This document shows, in pieces, positions 31,427 to 56,784 of a DNA stretch of 64,000 bases. Every line of letters begins with the position of its first letter. Position 1 is the first letter of the stretch. The notes beneath the pieces were generated by a model. It was not told the origin of the DNA. It made no database searches and saw only the letters and a list, made by a program, of their open reading frames with translations. The translations under genes and the position numbers were made by a program. This stretch comes from Embiotoca jacksoni (Eukaryota; Chordata; Actinopteri; Embiotocidae), in NCBI GenBank assembly GCA_022577435.1, contig JAKOON010000055.1:836117-900116 (forward strand), given 5' to 3'.

Positions 31427-32638
31427 TTATGTTTTTTTCCCCCCATATCTAATTTCTACAGCCACCACCAGATAATCGTGAACATCCCCATGCACACACT
31501 TAATTCTCACCCACGATGCCTCCACCAATGCCCCGGGCCGAACCAGGCTCTGGTTGATCAGCGACTGCATACAGCCCGAATCCACCATCACCAGATATGT
31601 ACCCCCCTGGATCCTTACCGGAACGCGATACGTCGCTCCTGGACCGGGGGAGGGTGTTGGAGGGCCGGCAACCCTAACCGTCTGTCCTGCTCCCATTAAC
31701 GGACATTCCCTCCAGTAGTGTCCGGGCTGCCCACACCTCCAACACTCCTGCTCTGGCAGTTGAGGAACCCCCTGCAGGTTGGGAAGGGTGCCGGGGCCGG
31801 CGAACCTGGGGGTTGTTGGTGCCCACGGAGTTGGCAGGGCCTGAGCCACCCCCGGTTGCTGGATCCTCCTCCACGGCGCAGGAATCGGTCGGGCTGCAGC
31901 TGGCGGCCGACTGCCATCCCCCTGCCTGCTGGGATAAACCGCGAGGTGGTCCTCGGCAAGGGTGATGGCAGCCTCTCGCGTCGCTGGACGGTGGCAGCGG
32001 ACCCATGCCGCTGTCCTGGCCGGCAGTCCCTCTGTGAACTGCTCCCCCACGATCTTGTCCACCATCGCTCGTCCGGCGCTCTCCGGCTGCAGCCATCTGG
32101 TCGCCGAGTCCCTCAGTTGCTGAGCGAAGGCGAATGGCCGGTCCCCGAGCCCCGGCCTAGCCTCCCGGAAGCTCCTCCTGTGGTCCTCTGGGGACAGGCC
32201 CAGGCGGTCCATAATGACCCTTTTCACATCCGTGTATTGTCGTCTGGACCTGGGAGGCAGCCCCAGAGCCGCTGTCTGTGCCTCCCCTGTCAGGAGAGTC
32301 AGGAGTCGCACCGCCCAGTCCGCCGCCGGCCAGGCACACGCCTCCGCCATCAACTCGAACATGTCCATAAAGACCTGTACGTCATCCACCGGCGTCATCT
32401 TGTGCATGGCCACCCCGGTGAAGGACGCCAGTCCTGGCGCTGGTGGGGCCGCCGCTGGCCGGGCCGCTAGCTGTTCCCAGGCGTGGGTCTGTCGCTCAGC
32501 TTGGGCCTGCAACGCGCCCAGGAGCTGGCGGTTCGCCTCCGCCTGTTCGCACTGCATCGCCGCGATCCCACGCAGCATCTGCCCCTACACGACGATCGGC
32601 TGCGTCGGCATTCCGTTCTGCTGTTCATCTGTGTCCAT
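31427..32638 (-). pseudogene. Gmr1 gag and protease
   Basis: The probable ATG at 32638 is followed by an in-frame TAG at 32587-32585. The main frame resumes at 32578 for 383 codons. It has a SCAN/capsid-like helical region (QQLRDSATRWL; EQFTEGLP), a CCHC knuckle (CWRCGQPGHYWRECP) and an aspartic protease start with VDSGC (DSG in place of DTG). The frame is lost at a homopolymer near 31440. Confidence 0.82.
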
Positions 32639-32658
32639 GCCCCCACAGTGGGTGCCAC

Positions 32659-33007
32659 TGTAGCAAGCTTGGTGCTACCGGGGTCTCTCCTGGACACAGA
32701 TGACACGCTCAGTCGTATGTTCGGGTGTAAAATACTTTTATTTGCCCGGCCCATACACCAATGTCCTCGTGCAACCGCTTCCTCCTCAGCCTCCTTCTCC
32801 CTGCTCCCTTTATAGGGGAGAGATTATCAGTCCACATCCAGCTCAGCTGTGCTCATCAGTTTGTATTCGGCTCAGCTGTGCTCATTACCCCTTCCCGGCA
32901 CTGTTCCCTGAACAACTCCTCCCACTCTCTACCCGCTGCAGCTGAGCTAACCACACCCCACCACCACAACCTAAATTCACAAAATCCGGTGGACACGTGT
33001 ATCACAC
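32659..33007 (-). repeat. Gmr1 5' LTR with adjacent PBS-like site
   Basis: On the minus strand the LTR appears to run from TGTGATAC (33007) to GCTACA (32659). It contains a TATAAA box (32814-32809) and AATAAA (32742-32737). Directly inside is TGGCACCCACTGTGGGG (32657-32641), resembling a lysine-tRNA primer binding site. Boundaries are inferred because no second LTR is available to align. Confidence 0.65.
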
Positions 33008-33114
33008 CTAGACGCACAAAAAAGTTACATTGCACCATTATGTCACCTTGTCAGGAAGTCCACCATTTTGAATTTAGTCACCATTTTGGGCGATTCTGAC
33101 ACGTTGTACTTTGT
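33008..33114. other. 107-bp junction between Gmr1 LTR and unit B
   Basis: Not found in unit A upstream of 2719. It is either the original flank beyond the Gmr1 insertion or the tandem-duplication joint. The breakpoint with unit B shows only a few bases of possible microhomology (tgaact). Confidence 0.5.
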
Positions 33115-34558
33115 TGAACTCGTCCTGCTGTCCGCTCCATGTTTCTTCTTTCTCTGCTCGGTTTCCATCTTAAAGCTGCTGATTAACTTCTTCACTCGCC
33201 GGCTTCACGACGATTATTTCCTCCATCAGAAGGTAACAAACAGTTTCCATCTTCATCTGATAGGTTTTTGACATGGAACCGGTCCGATCAATAAAAATGC
33301 CGTCGCTGTCTGTCAGATCAACGCTGACTCTTCTGAAGCAGCTCCTGAACTTTTAAACCCAGCTCAGTTTTCCTGAACTCGTTCTGTGTTTTCTGTTGCG
33401 ACCGCATGAAGAGTCGACATGTTCAGTAACTTTGAAACCGTCGATCATTTTAACGGCCCGTGTGATTCAGTTAGTGGGGAGCGTTCACTGTCCGGTCTGA
33501 CGTTGTTCACAGCTGGACTGGTTGGTTATTAACAGGTAATAAAGTCATCAAATATGTGACAGTCAGTCAGAGATCTTTGAAAATGTTCACAGTGAGGAGG
33601 AAACAGAAACACGTTCAATTCTCTTTCTGGAATAACGGAGCATGTTTTTCACATCATGTCTGCATCATGTGTTCAGAAACATGTTTTACATTCTCACTGT
33701 CTCACTGATGAATGTTTTGCTGTAGATGATGTGGGATTCATAAAAAAACATTATTTTACAGAAACAGTTTAAAAAGATGTTTTTCACTGAGGTCATATTT
33801 CAACATCAGCGACTCTTAGAAACTACAGCTGTGTTGAATGTTTTCATGGATCTGTTCAGACTCTCTCAGCTCTTTGTTGAGCTTCAACACAGATGGAGGC
33901 GTCGCTGAAAAACAGCCTCAGCTCCTCCAAATGGAGCAGATTTTACAAGTCAAAGAAAATATGAACTTTTATAGAAAAGTTACAGCCTGTTTAGGTTTAA
34001 TACTTTTACAGACTCTCTGTTCTTTCCTTCTTTCATGTAGAAGATAGAAATATTCACATTTATCTTTGGACTCTGAGATGTTTTATTTTCTTGTGATCAG
34101 AGTTGAACTCTGGTTTTCTGTCATCTTGAAGTTTCCAGACTTTGACAGTGAGGTTCTGAGAGGATGACAAAGACGTCAGACTGATGATGAAGCAGAATCA
34201 GCAGCAGCTTCTCTCTCCGTGTTTCCTCTGCAGGTGAAGGTAGAACGACTCTGTGACGGGATCTGAATTCACCTGGTGAGGATTTCATTCACTTCTGCCT
34301 GAATTCATCACATCACCTCCTTTAAACAAGTGAAATATAACTTTTACCAGGTAGATCAGAAAAACACACCTGGACAGAAATGAAGAGAGTTCATGTTGTT
34401 TCCTAACATCCATCCTCAGTGGAAATCTGAACAGGATCTGAACTGTATTTACTTTGGCGCCCTCTGGTGGTGGAATCCAGAGTGACACTGTTGTAGTGTG
34501 AATGTTGTTGTATGTACTGAGCAGGTTGTTGTGTTTGTGTGAAGCTGTGGGCTCTGCT

Positions 34559-46703
<12,145 letters not shown>

Positions 46704-47004
46704 GAGGAAGAGTCTGTGGAAGTGACAGCAGCTTTAAATGTTGATGGTGGATGAAGTTTCTCTTTGGTTCACCGTTGAATCACTGATTGTGATGTCAGAA
46801 TATGTTTTGTGTCAGAAGTAGTGAAATGATGTCCTCACCTCTGAACTTTGACCTTCACTTCCATGTGGACAGATGAAGGTCAAACTGAGCTCTTTGGCTG
46901 ATAAACATCAGCAGATTCTGGAAACCTGCTGCAAGACGGCCTGAAAATAACTTTTACACTCGTCATGAATCCTGTTGAAATGTTTTCTGTGTTTGAGTTG
47001 ATGA

Positions 47005-47029
47005 AATAAAACGTGAATATTTGAATAAA
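47005..47029 (+). terminator. Polyadenylation signals of NLR copy B
   Basis: AATAAA at 47005-47010 and 47024-47029, about 300 bp past the stop codon (46701-46703). This matches copy A. Confidence 0.7.
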
Positions 47030-47039
47030 GTTTCATTTA

Positions 47040-48060
47040 AAGTGTGTTTTCTGCCGGGTTGTTTAATATGTTGTTAGAACAAACTGAGTCCACCCCTGTG
47101 TGATCTCCCTGAAAGGTTCTGCTTCTGTTCTGCTTCTTAATGTGAGAAAACCAACAACGACGTCACCCGTCGGTTTGTGAACGGATGTTTTAAACCCTCC
47201 GTTATGACATTCAGCCGTCGACATCTCCGCCAGAAATGACCATATTTGGACGAGCTGGGGAGGAGGGAGGGGTCTAACGGAGACGGAGGACACTATGCCC
47301 CGCCCACCGATACAGGAAACATGACTTCCTCCCAGGCCTGTCAATCAAACATACACGCCCCCAAACATAACAATGTTCAAGGTGTGAACTACTGCCCGTT
47401 CTGTCATCATCACCTACGACTCCACGTCATCACTTGAGTATCAATGTCGTCGTCTCCGTCCCGTCGTCGTCTCCGTCCCGTCGTCAGCACCGACTGTTTC
47501 CTGGGCAACGATATCTGGCCTCAACTTCCTGTTTACGGCCTACAAGTGTGAATCATCCAGAAAGTTTTGTCACGATGTGAACGAACCAAACCGTGGTTCA
47601 GTTTGATCCGGACGGAAACGTTCTCTTTTAGTCAGATCAGATTCTGGTACTTTGGTCCGAGGCTCCTTTCACACAATTCACAATTCAGTTTATTTTAATT
47701 TAAAAAATCAAGTAAAACGTTCGATATAAAGATAGAAATGCTCTATAATTAAAATCCACTAATTAAAGTCAAATCAAAATGACACTTTTATAGACACATA
47801 TTTTCTTATCTGTCAGCTTTTTGTAATTTTTCTTTTCTTTTTTTCAGAACTTTATTGAACAAGATGTAAGTTTACAAACAGTGTAGATTAACACTCATTA
47901 TTTCGTACAGAAAAGGCAGCAATGTGGAGATAACCGGACAGTAAATAACAAACAACAAAAGGAACAAAGAAAATACAAATGAATAAACATACATCGATTT
48001 AAATACAGAAATTCCCTCGATGCAAAAGTATTTTTGTTTTGTGTTTGCGCCCCACGGTAG
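47040..48060. other. Intergenic spacer between NLR B and BUB1 B
   Basis: Counterpart of 13740-14730, with no gene recognised. Unit B carries one extra copy of a cgtcgtctccgtcc block near 47450-47475. Confidence 0.5.
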
Positions 48061-48061
48061 A

Positions 48062-48160
48062 CGTCACGCGTTGGGGGCGTGGCTTTACGACACTCTGAAA
48101 CGCTATTGGCTGAGCGTTAAATTTGAAACGTAACGGGAGCAGCGAGCAGCAGCTCGGAGG
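48062..48160 (+). promoter_or_regulatory. BUB1 B promoter: GC box, inverted CCAAT, CHR-like element
   Basis: Same elements as unit A: GC box near 48071-48083, attgg at 48105-48109, and TTTGAA at 48122-48127. All lie within 240 bp of the ATG at 48298. Confidence 0.6.
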
Positions 48161-48297
48161 ACGGAAACACCACAAACGATGGAACTTATCAGCAGAAAAC
48201 GGATTTGTTCATCCAGTCGTCCCGATAAGAGTTTAATATATCCACAGCAGAGGAGTTAAATTACTTGTTTTGTTCAGACGTCTTAAAAACTCTTCAA

Positions 48298-51200
48298 ATG
48301 GACATCGCTGCGTATTTACAGGAAGTCGCGCGGACGTTAGCCGGTGTTAGCTGACTGCTAACGTGTTGCTGTGTTATGAGCACTTTATAAAAGATTTAAC
48401 TTTTATAAAATGGACTTAACGTTCCTTCATTTTCATGGATTTCTCCGACTTTATTTTTGGAGGTGTTTTGAAGACAGTTTGTCCTCGTACACGGGAGACG
48501 ACCCACTGGATCCGTGGGACAAGTGAGTAACGGGATTGTTTTTAAATGAGGAAACGTTCGTCTCTTTATTGTCTGTAACGGAGAGAATTAGAGAAAACAC
48601 ACTTTAACAGCAAAAACAATACAAATGCACATCTGAAATCACACCAGGCATCACTTCAAACTATGGACATAAGAGACATTTGCATTAAAAGCTTGAGTTG
48701 TCATGAATACAGACTCAGCTCCGAGTATGAAGGTATCAGCTGTGCATCTGTTATATTTCTTTAAGAAGTGTTTAAAGAAGTCTTCCTCTTGTGTTCCAGT
48801 TTTTATTGACCTTTAAAAGCTTCTTTTTTTGACCTTCCTGTGATTATCCGGTTCCTACCTCAGATCCATTTGTTTCATGATCTTATTTTTTTAGCTTCAT
48901 GTCTCCCAACCTGGATGTTTTGTTATATTGTGTGATTGACAGCTCAGTGTCCCCCCTCCTCCCCCCATCAGGTTGGTGGAGTACCTGGAGCAGATGCGAC
49001 CGGCGGAGGGCGGCGGGATGTCGCTGGTGTTGGACAGCCTCGTCCAGAGATTTCTGAACGTGGAGCGATACGCCAACGACGTCAGATACGTGAACTACTG
49101 CATCAAATGCGTGAGTCCGGACTTCAAACACGACGACGGCGTGAAGCGGTCACGCCTTTTTCCTTCTTCACGCTTCTCTTCCCGCGTCTTCGGCAGGCGA
49201 GGCACCGGTCCGACCCCGTCGCCCCGTACGGCCACGTTTTCAGCCACGGCGTCGGCGGCGGGACGGCCGCCCCGTACGCGGCCCGGGCCCGGCGGCCGGA
49301 GTTCCGGGGGACGGACGAGCAGGCGGACGCCGTGGACCAGAAAGCGGTGGAGAACCGGGCCCGGCCGGCCGACGCCGTCCTGCACCAGTACAGGTAAACC
49401 AGATGTTTTGGAGGTGTCCGATTCAGCGCTTCAAACTGTAGAACGACGTGTCACCGACAGGACCTTTTTAAATCCTGCAGGCGGTTTCAGACCAGAACCA
49501 GGATCCCGGCGCCGGCCTCAGGTGGGACTTCTGGTTCTCCTCCGTTGGTTTCTTTTTAAAAGTCCCGTCTGCCGTCTTGACTTTTATTTCGTGAAAGCGG
49601 GTCGGACCGCGCTGCAGAACTCCCACTTGACCGATCAGATGTCCTCCGACGGACAGGCTCAGAGCGTGGTGGGTGTGCGTCTCCGTGGTAACGGTTTAAT
49701 AACGCCACGTTATCCTGTGTTTTTGTTTTTTAAACCTCGCCAACACCCTCTGTGCTCTCTGTCCCAGCCGTCTGTGGAGTGCCTGGTTCCAGTCTCCAAG
49801 AAGATGACTCCATCTGGCCTCAACGACTGGAGAGGCTGGTCTTGGCCCACCTCAGACCGCTGGTGAAATCTTCTCTGGACCCGCTGCAATTTGCGTACCA
49901 GCCTCATGTGGGAGTGGACGACGCCATCATCTACCTGCTGCAACGAGCTCAGTCTCACCTGGATGGAACCGGTGAATCTGTGAGAATCACTTTCTTTGAT
50001 TTCTCCAGTGCATTCAACACCATCCAACCACTGCTGCTGAGTGAGAAGCTGCGGGTGGTGGGGGGATGGAGGGGGTGGACGCGTCCACCGTCTCCTGGAT
50101 CAATGACTACCTGACAGGCAGACCACAGTTTGTCCGTCTGGGCAGTGTGCTGTCTGATACGGTGGTCAGTGGTACTGGAGCTCCTCAGGGAACTGTTCTG
50201 TCTCCTTCCTGTTCACCTTCTACACAACTGACTTCCAGAACAACTCAGAGTCAAGACATCTGCAGAAGTTCTCTGATGACTCTGCAGTGGTAGGATGTAT
50301 AAGGGATGGACGGGAGGACGAGTACAGGGCAGTAGTGGAGGACTTTGTGGAGTGGGCTGGTAGAAATCATCTGCTCCTGAACGTGGCCAAGACCAGAGAG
50401 ATGGTGGTCGACTTCAGAAGGAAGACGACGGCTCCACAACCACTGAGAGTTCTGGGAGAGGAGGTGGACATGGTGGAGGAGTACAAGTACCTGGGTGTGT
50501 CCATGACAACAGACTGAACTGGAAGACCAACATCAACGCTGTCTACAAGAAGGTGATGAGTCGACTCTTTTTCTTGAGGAAACTTCGATCCTTCAATGTG
50601 TGCAGCGAGATGTTGGAGATGTTCTACCATCTGTTGTGGCCAGTAAACTGTACTTCTCGTAGTCTGCTGGGGGAGCAGCATTGGAGCTGGTGACACCAAC
50701 AGACTTAACAAACTGGTTAAGAAGGCCGGCTCCATCATCGGCTACAATCTGGACAGCCTGGAAAAGGTGGTGGAGAGGAAGACGCTGAACAAACTATTGT
50801 CCATACTGGATAATCCTGACCACCCTCTCCACCACCTGCTGCAGGACAGAGGAGGAGGTTCTCCAAAATACTCCTCCAGCTGCTGTCACAAGGACAGATA
50901 CAGGAGATCATTCCAGATACAGGAGATCATTCCAGATACAGGAGATCATTCCTGATACAGGAGATCACTCCAGATACAGGAGATCACTCCAGATACAGGA
51001 GATCATTCCAGATACAGGAGATCATTCCTGATACAGGAGATCACTCCAGATACAGGAGATCACTCCAGATACAGGAGATCATTCCAGATACAGGAGATCA
51101 TTCCTGATACAGGAGATCATTCCTGCCGACTGCAATAAGACTGTACAATAACTCATCTCTGGCAAAATCCATCAAAGTACAAAAACACTGTTGACTGTGT

Positions 51201-54200
51201 TTCTTGGTTTGTTTGTATATAATACATAGATATATATAATATATAATATAATGTACTGTATATACTGTACATTTTATATTTATATTGCTATTTTTATATT
51301 CTATTCTATTCTATTATTTTATTCTATTATTTCTATTATTATCTTATTGCTTCTGCATGCTGCTGTAGCGACAAAATTTCCCCTCGGGGATTAAAAAGTA
51401 AATACCTACCTACCTAAAAATGTCTCTGAACAGGACGACCGTGACGTAAGTGGACGGTTTCAGTTTTAGGATCTTTTTTTTAGATTGTATTGTCTTGTTT
51501 TTAATTAGTTGACTCAAATAACTCCAGGATGTCTCATCCACGGTCTCCTCCGCAGAGTGTCCCGCTCGGAGACGTCGGGGACGATCCCGTCCGGCCGGAG
51601 CTCCGGGGTTCAGAACGTGTCCGAGTACCTGGAGGACGAACTCGTCTGCGAAGGAACCGAACTTTGTTTTGAGGAGGTCCGAGCTCAGAAATACTTCCGT
51701 AAACTCCAGGAGATGGGAGGAGGAGGAGGAGGAGGAGGAGGAGCGGAGGGAAACGGGTGAGTCAGCGCTTTCTCAATCTACCGTTTAAAAAGAAAAACCT
51801 TCATGAAGTGAGATTATGACGTGGTTTTTGGTTTGGCTTGAAGCGGAGAAGGAGCAGAAGGAGCAGAAGGAGGGAGTCTGCAGCCTGACAGGTCTGATGG
51901 AGATAATGAACCAGGATCTGGGGTGTTTCGGTGTTTCAGGACCGGCTGAGTCTCAGGAGGTGAAACTTCAAACTCCTTCAATGCTGCATTAACAGTTAAA
52001 TATAAAAACTACAACAGAGTAAAAAGTAAAGAGACAATTAAATATTTATTCAATCAAAGGCTGCTTTTAAACATCTGAAACCTGGTATGTCTGGTTCTTC
52101 AACATTTAAGCAGGAAACTCATCTCATGAGAAAACATCCTTTTCCTTGTTTTTTTCAGCTCTGTGCAGCAGAACCAGCCACCAGTGGGAACCCGGATCCT
52201 TCCCAGCATGCCTCTGGGTGTCCCCGACCCTCCGACCGCCTGAGCAGCAGGAACTCTCTGGGCCTGAGGTTGCACACCGAGCCGGCCTTCATCCACGAGG
52301 CCGCCGAACCTCCTCCTCCTCCTCCTCCTCCTCCTCCTCCTCCTCAGCAGACAGACGCTCTGCGCTCTGAGATTTCCCATCATGCCTCTGTGCCGGCAGA
52401 TGTGGAGCCGCTGCTCCACGAACCCGCCGATGTTCCCCACCAGGACGCCGGAGAACCGGAGGAGGCCGACGGCACGCAGCAGTGAGTCGAGTCCTCCTGC
52501 AGCGCGTCGGCCATCTGAGAATCTTTTCTTTCTTCATCTTGTTTTTGTTTTTTGTTTCTCAGAGATGTCGGTGAACCGCCAGCAGAGCAGAAACTGGACG
52601 GGAAGTAAACCGCCCGTTCACCAGCAAGCTCCTCCCCCTTTCTGTCCCTCTCAGCTTCCTGTGACCGTCCCCACACCTCCCTCTCTCTCTCTGCGTCTCC
52701 CTCAGTGTCTCACGGCGGGACGTCCAACCTGTCTCGCGTCACTCCCAACACCTGGCTGGGCTTCGTTCAGGCCACGCCCTCCAGGGTGCCGTCTCCCACC
52801 GTCAACAGGAGGGAGGCGCTGGGTGAGCACAACCGTCGGATGGGGAGGGGGGAGGAGGTGAAACTCAGGTAAAACTCCTCAGATTACATCTCAGTGTTGC
52901 TATGGAAACGTAAATAGAGCTAACCCTACTTTTACTGTGAATTCACCGCAGCTCTCCGAGCGCACCGTTTCTAGTTGACGTAGTTTGTCCGGCGCCATCG
53001 AACCGTCTCCGTGTCGTCTCTCAGGTGTGATCAGGGACACGTTCGCGGCCCCGACGTTCCTCCGAGACCCGTTCGGCGACGCCTCGGCGCTCCACGCCGC
53101 CGAGCGGGAGTTGGACGCCGGCGGCCCGACGAACGGTAAATACGCAGCGAACTGTGTTTGTTTACATGAAGAACATTTCTACAAGTGGAATCTGTCACCT
53201 GTGTTGAACATCAACTTCTGAACTATTAAATATGATTATTATTGTCAGTATTCACCTCAACTGAAGCCAGTTTCCTGCTGACCTTCATCCTCCTTTATGA
53301 TTGACAGGAGGCCCCTCCTCGGTGCATCAGCCCCCCTCCGCTGCCCCGTTCACCATCTTCCAGGACAACAACCACAAACAAAACGGAAGGTAAACAAAAC
53401 AACAACTCAATCACATGTTTTTGTCAGACTGACTTTTTGTCAGTGCGAGCTCCGTTTCCACGGCAACACACGGGGTTTGACTAAGAAGTGGAAAACAATC
53501 GGCAGACTCTCATGGTTTTACTTCGTGGTTTCTGCTCGCCACCTCCTCCATCACCTCCTCCATCACCATGGTGCAGCCTCCTCCGCCCGCCGTGCTGTCC
53601 TTCAGAGACCAGACGCTCTGTCCCGCCGACTCCTCCGGGACCTCCGCGGCCTCGGCTCGACCCGGCAGCGAACCTTTTCAGATCACGGAGGAACCGGACG
53701 AACCCGCCTACGACGTTCCCATGAGCCCCGAGTGCGCGCTCAAACCGGACTGGCTGTCCGTCAGGAGCCCCGAGGCCGCGGTGGAGCCGGACCCGGACGC
53801 CTTCGTGAGTCCCCGTCGTCCCGGACGCGCCGTCCACCCGGAACCGAGACGTCCCCGTGAGTCCGGAGCAGCCGCGGCTCTGCGCCGACGAGCCCGTGAT
53901 GAGTCCGCACAGAGAGCCGAGCGCCGACGTGTCCATGAACGCGGCGACGGCAGCCGTCCACCTGGTGTCGGATCCGTGGGACGACCAGCTGATCTCCGGC
54001 CTGCTGGCCTCGCTGACTCCGCCCCTCTCCGCCCACCCCTGCTGCGTCAGCTGGAGGTGTGGCGTCCCCAGCTTCTCCCCCGGGAGGACCCTCAGCATGG
54101 GTAAGAAGCACAGCTGCTGCTTCACATCTCTTATTTATTATTTACTTATATCTGTGAAGTGGGAGGAGTCAAAGCAGTTAGCTTAGCTTAGCATCAAGCC

Positions 54201-56584
54201 TGATAAATGCACTTTACCGATCTTGAGCAATTAACATATTTTGTTTGTTTAGTCTGTATGAAATCACACGTATGATTAGGATTCAATTAAAGTCACAATA
54301 ATTCATTTGACAGTGAGTTTTAGGTTTTTCTAGGTGGCTGCAATAAATAGTTATATTTCATTTCCTATCAACTACGTATGTCAGCTATCAAAAACAACTG
54401 AAAAACTAGTTTTAAAATGGAAATTTATTTTTTAAAAATCCGAGCACCGGTGCTTTTATTTAAACAAAAAATACTTTTTATCTCTTTTTGTTTATTTTGG
54501 AAATTTTATTTTGTACATTTTGACCAAATCTATGCTGATGATGATTAATTCTCCTTTATTATCATTTTATTCTTGTGTCTGCATGTCAGTCATATAACAG
54601 TCAATAACTCACTGATGTTGTTTTTCCACTCGTTGGAGGTGAAGTTATTAAAGCTGCCACTAGATGGCGTGTTCTTTAAACGTTTTGCCCTCCGACAGGA
54701 ACGTCGTCCCTCCGAGTCGACGGCGTTCTCGGCGAAGGTGCGTTCGCGACCGTTTACCAGGCGACGAACCCGGTGACCTCGGAGAAGGTGGTTTTAAAGG
54801 TGAGACGTCATCTCCACGATTCGCTCTCTTTTCACAAAACTCCTCAACGGATGTGATTCTTTCTTTTTAGTGACCGCAACATTAGTTTTTTTAGAAGATC
54901 TGCAGAACTTGAAAACTTTCCTGCGGAAACAAAACAAATAAATGCCCCAGAAAGGGTTAAAAATTCTTAAATTAAATTCTTTTAAATGTCCTGAATATAG
55001 TTGAATGCAGCATTTGGACACATAAAAAAACACTAAAGCTAAATCATAGCTGAATCATTTTCTTTTACATAATGAAAGCCAGTATTTTGAGTCCCTGAAC
55101 CTAATTTAAACTCCTTTTAAAGGATTTAATAAAGTTGCAGCGCCCCCCAGTGGTCCATTGGTATGAAACAATGTTGTTTTTTTAATGTGTTGTGTGTTTT
55201 TTTTGTCTAAATCTCAGAGATTTGACTTTTCCTGTGAAACATGTCCAAACAGTCACAGTTCAGTTTATTGGATCTGAGTGACGTTGGACAGAAAGACTCT
55301 TGACGTCCAACGTGTCTCCCTGCAGGTCCAGAAGCCGGCCAACCCGTGGGAGTTTTACATCCACACGCAGCCGGACGCCCGGCTGCAGCCCGCCGTCCGT
55401 CACCTGTACGGCCGCGTCAGCTCCGCCCACCTCTTCCACGACGGCAGCGTGCCGGTCGGCGAGCTGCACGACTACGGCACCCTGCTGGTCCGCTGGTTTA
55501 TAACCGCTCCTTCACGCCCAGAGAGTCTCTGCTCCTTTTTCCACGTGTGAAGTTTGATTCTTTCTTTTTTTCACCTCCACCTTCAGAAGGCGGTGAACGT
55601 CTACAAATCCCTGAGCGACGAGGCGATGCCTCCGCCGCTCGTCCTGTACTTCAGCGTCTGCATCCTGCGCACGTTGGAGCGGCCGCACGCCGCCCGCATC
55701 GTCCACGCCGACGTCAAACCCGACAACTTCCTGCTGGGAGAGCGGTACGCCCGCGACACCGTCGATTCTACCGACGTGGACGCGTTGACTTTGGAAGGAA
55801 ACGTCTTCGTGTGTTTGTTTTATTTTTTCAAAGCTGCCGCTGTGTTTTTTTGGAGGTTCCTGGAGAACAGCTGCTTCGACCCGGACGGCGTGGACCACGG
55901 CCTCGTCCTCATCGACCTCGGACAGAGCATCGACATGCGGCTTTTCCCAGAAGGCACGGCGTTCACCGCCCGCTGTTTGACGTCGGGCTTCCAGTGCACC
56001 GAGATGCTCAGCGGGAAGCCGTGGAGCTACCAGGTGAGGACGCGCTGCCGCGGTTTGTCTTTCACACGTCTCTCCGTTTTCCTGCATCTTCACCTCGTGT
56101 GTTTTCCAGACCGACTACTTCGGGCTCGCCGGGACGGTCCACCGCATGCTGTTCGGGACGTACATGCAGGTGACGAACGACGGCGGCGTGTGGAAGACGA
56201 ACGGCGTCTTCAGGAGGTAACGTCCGTCTCCGGTCCGTCTCCACAGAGTCGTTTTGTCCGATTAATTTGTATTACTTTTAGAAACACCAATATTGTGACA
56301 ACAATACGAGTCCAGTTTGAATCGGACCGGGACCAGAGGTCGTCTGACCGGGTGGAAGCTAACCGGGACTCTTCTCGTCCTCCGGGAACCCTCACGGCGA
56401 CCTCTGGCTGGACTTCTTCCACGTCCTGCTCAACGTGCCGGACGGCGGCTCGGCGCCGAGCCTGCGGAGCCTCCGGTGCCGGCTGGCGTCGGTCCTGCAG
56501 CAGAACTACAGCAGCAAGCTGCCGGCGCTGCTCAGACGTCTGGTGGTGCTGCTGCTGGAGAGCCGCAAGGCGCCGCGGAGATGA
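48298..56584 (+). CDS. bub1: BUB1 mitotic checkpoint Ser/Thr kinase, copy B
   Basis: Exons: 48298-48320, 48463-48522, 48972-49110, 49197-49393, 49481-49521, 49618-49668, 51556-51756, 52159-52481, 52563-52604, 52706-52822, 53025-53135, 53308-53389, 53577-54100 (with an internal frame break), 54699-54799, 55326-55487, 55587-55744, 55856-56033, 56110-56216, 56386-56584. Exon 12 keeps the G lost in copy A and reads APFTIFQDNNHKQNG in frame. Kinase motifs match copy A. Scattered substitutions include VHRMLFGTYM for VHCMLFGTYM and SHGG for SPGG. Like copy A it shows an in-phase TGA in exon 8 (52241-52243), a frame discontinuity in exon 13, and non-GT/AG signals at the first donor and last acceptor. 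This is the better-preserved copy; whether it is functional is unresolved. Confidence 0.82.
49764..51416 (+). mobile_element. 5'-truncated Rex1/CR1-like LINE in a BUB1 intron (B)
   Basis: Orthologous insertion to 16436-18180, with the same RT motifs and 3' tail (ttcccctcggggatta). It is shorter because the internal minisatellite has about five fewer units. Confidence 0.85.
50892..51122 (+). repeat. 19-bp minisatellite, about 12 units, inside the LINE
   Basis: Same gatacaggagatcattcca unit as in unit A, with a higher share of variants ending cctgatacag. Unit order differs from A, so the arrays have changed independently. Confidence 0.95.
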
Positions 56585-56784
56585 CGGGAAACCCAACCAC
56601 AGAAACGGGTTTCAGAGAGAGAGAGAAGGGTTGAAGGTCAAAGGTCACCGCAGGAGCAGCGCTTGTTTGGACATATAAAAGAATGAAGTCATTTTTATGT
56701 ACTTTACTTTGGAAATTGAATTTTCTCGGCTTTCAAATTGTAAAAACTAGAGTTTGATTTTGTTTGTTTTAAAGAATAAATGTG

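Larger units (their letters stand above)
28400..33007 (-). mobile_element. Gmr1-type Ty3/gypsy LTR retrotransposon (3'-truncated, decayed)
   Basis: Minus-strand order from 33007 downward: LTR, primer-binding-site-like sequence, gag with CCHC knuckle, protease, integrase, reverse transcriptase, RNase H. Integrase upstream of RT is the hallmark of Gmr1 elements, a deuterostome Ty3/gypsy group with a Ty1/copia-like pol order (first known from cod). No 3' LTR or polypurine tract follows the RNase H stop at 28400. Frames are broken in gag (TAG at 32587-32585), near 31440, in integrase, near 29200 and near 28745, so it is inactive. Confidence 0.88.
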
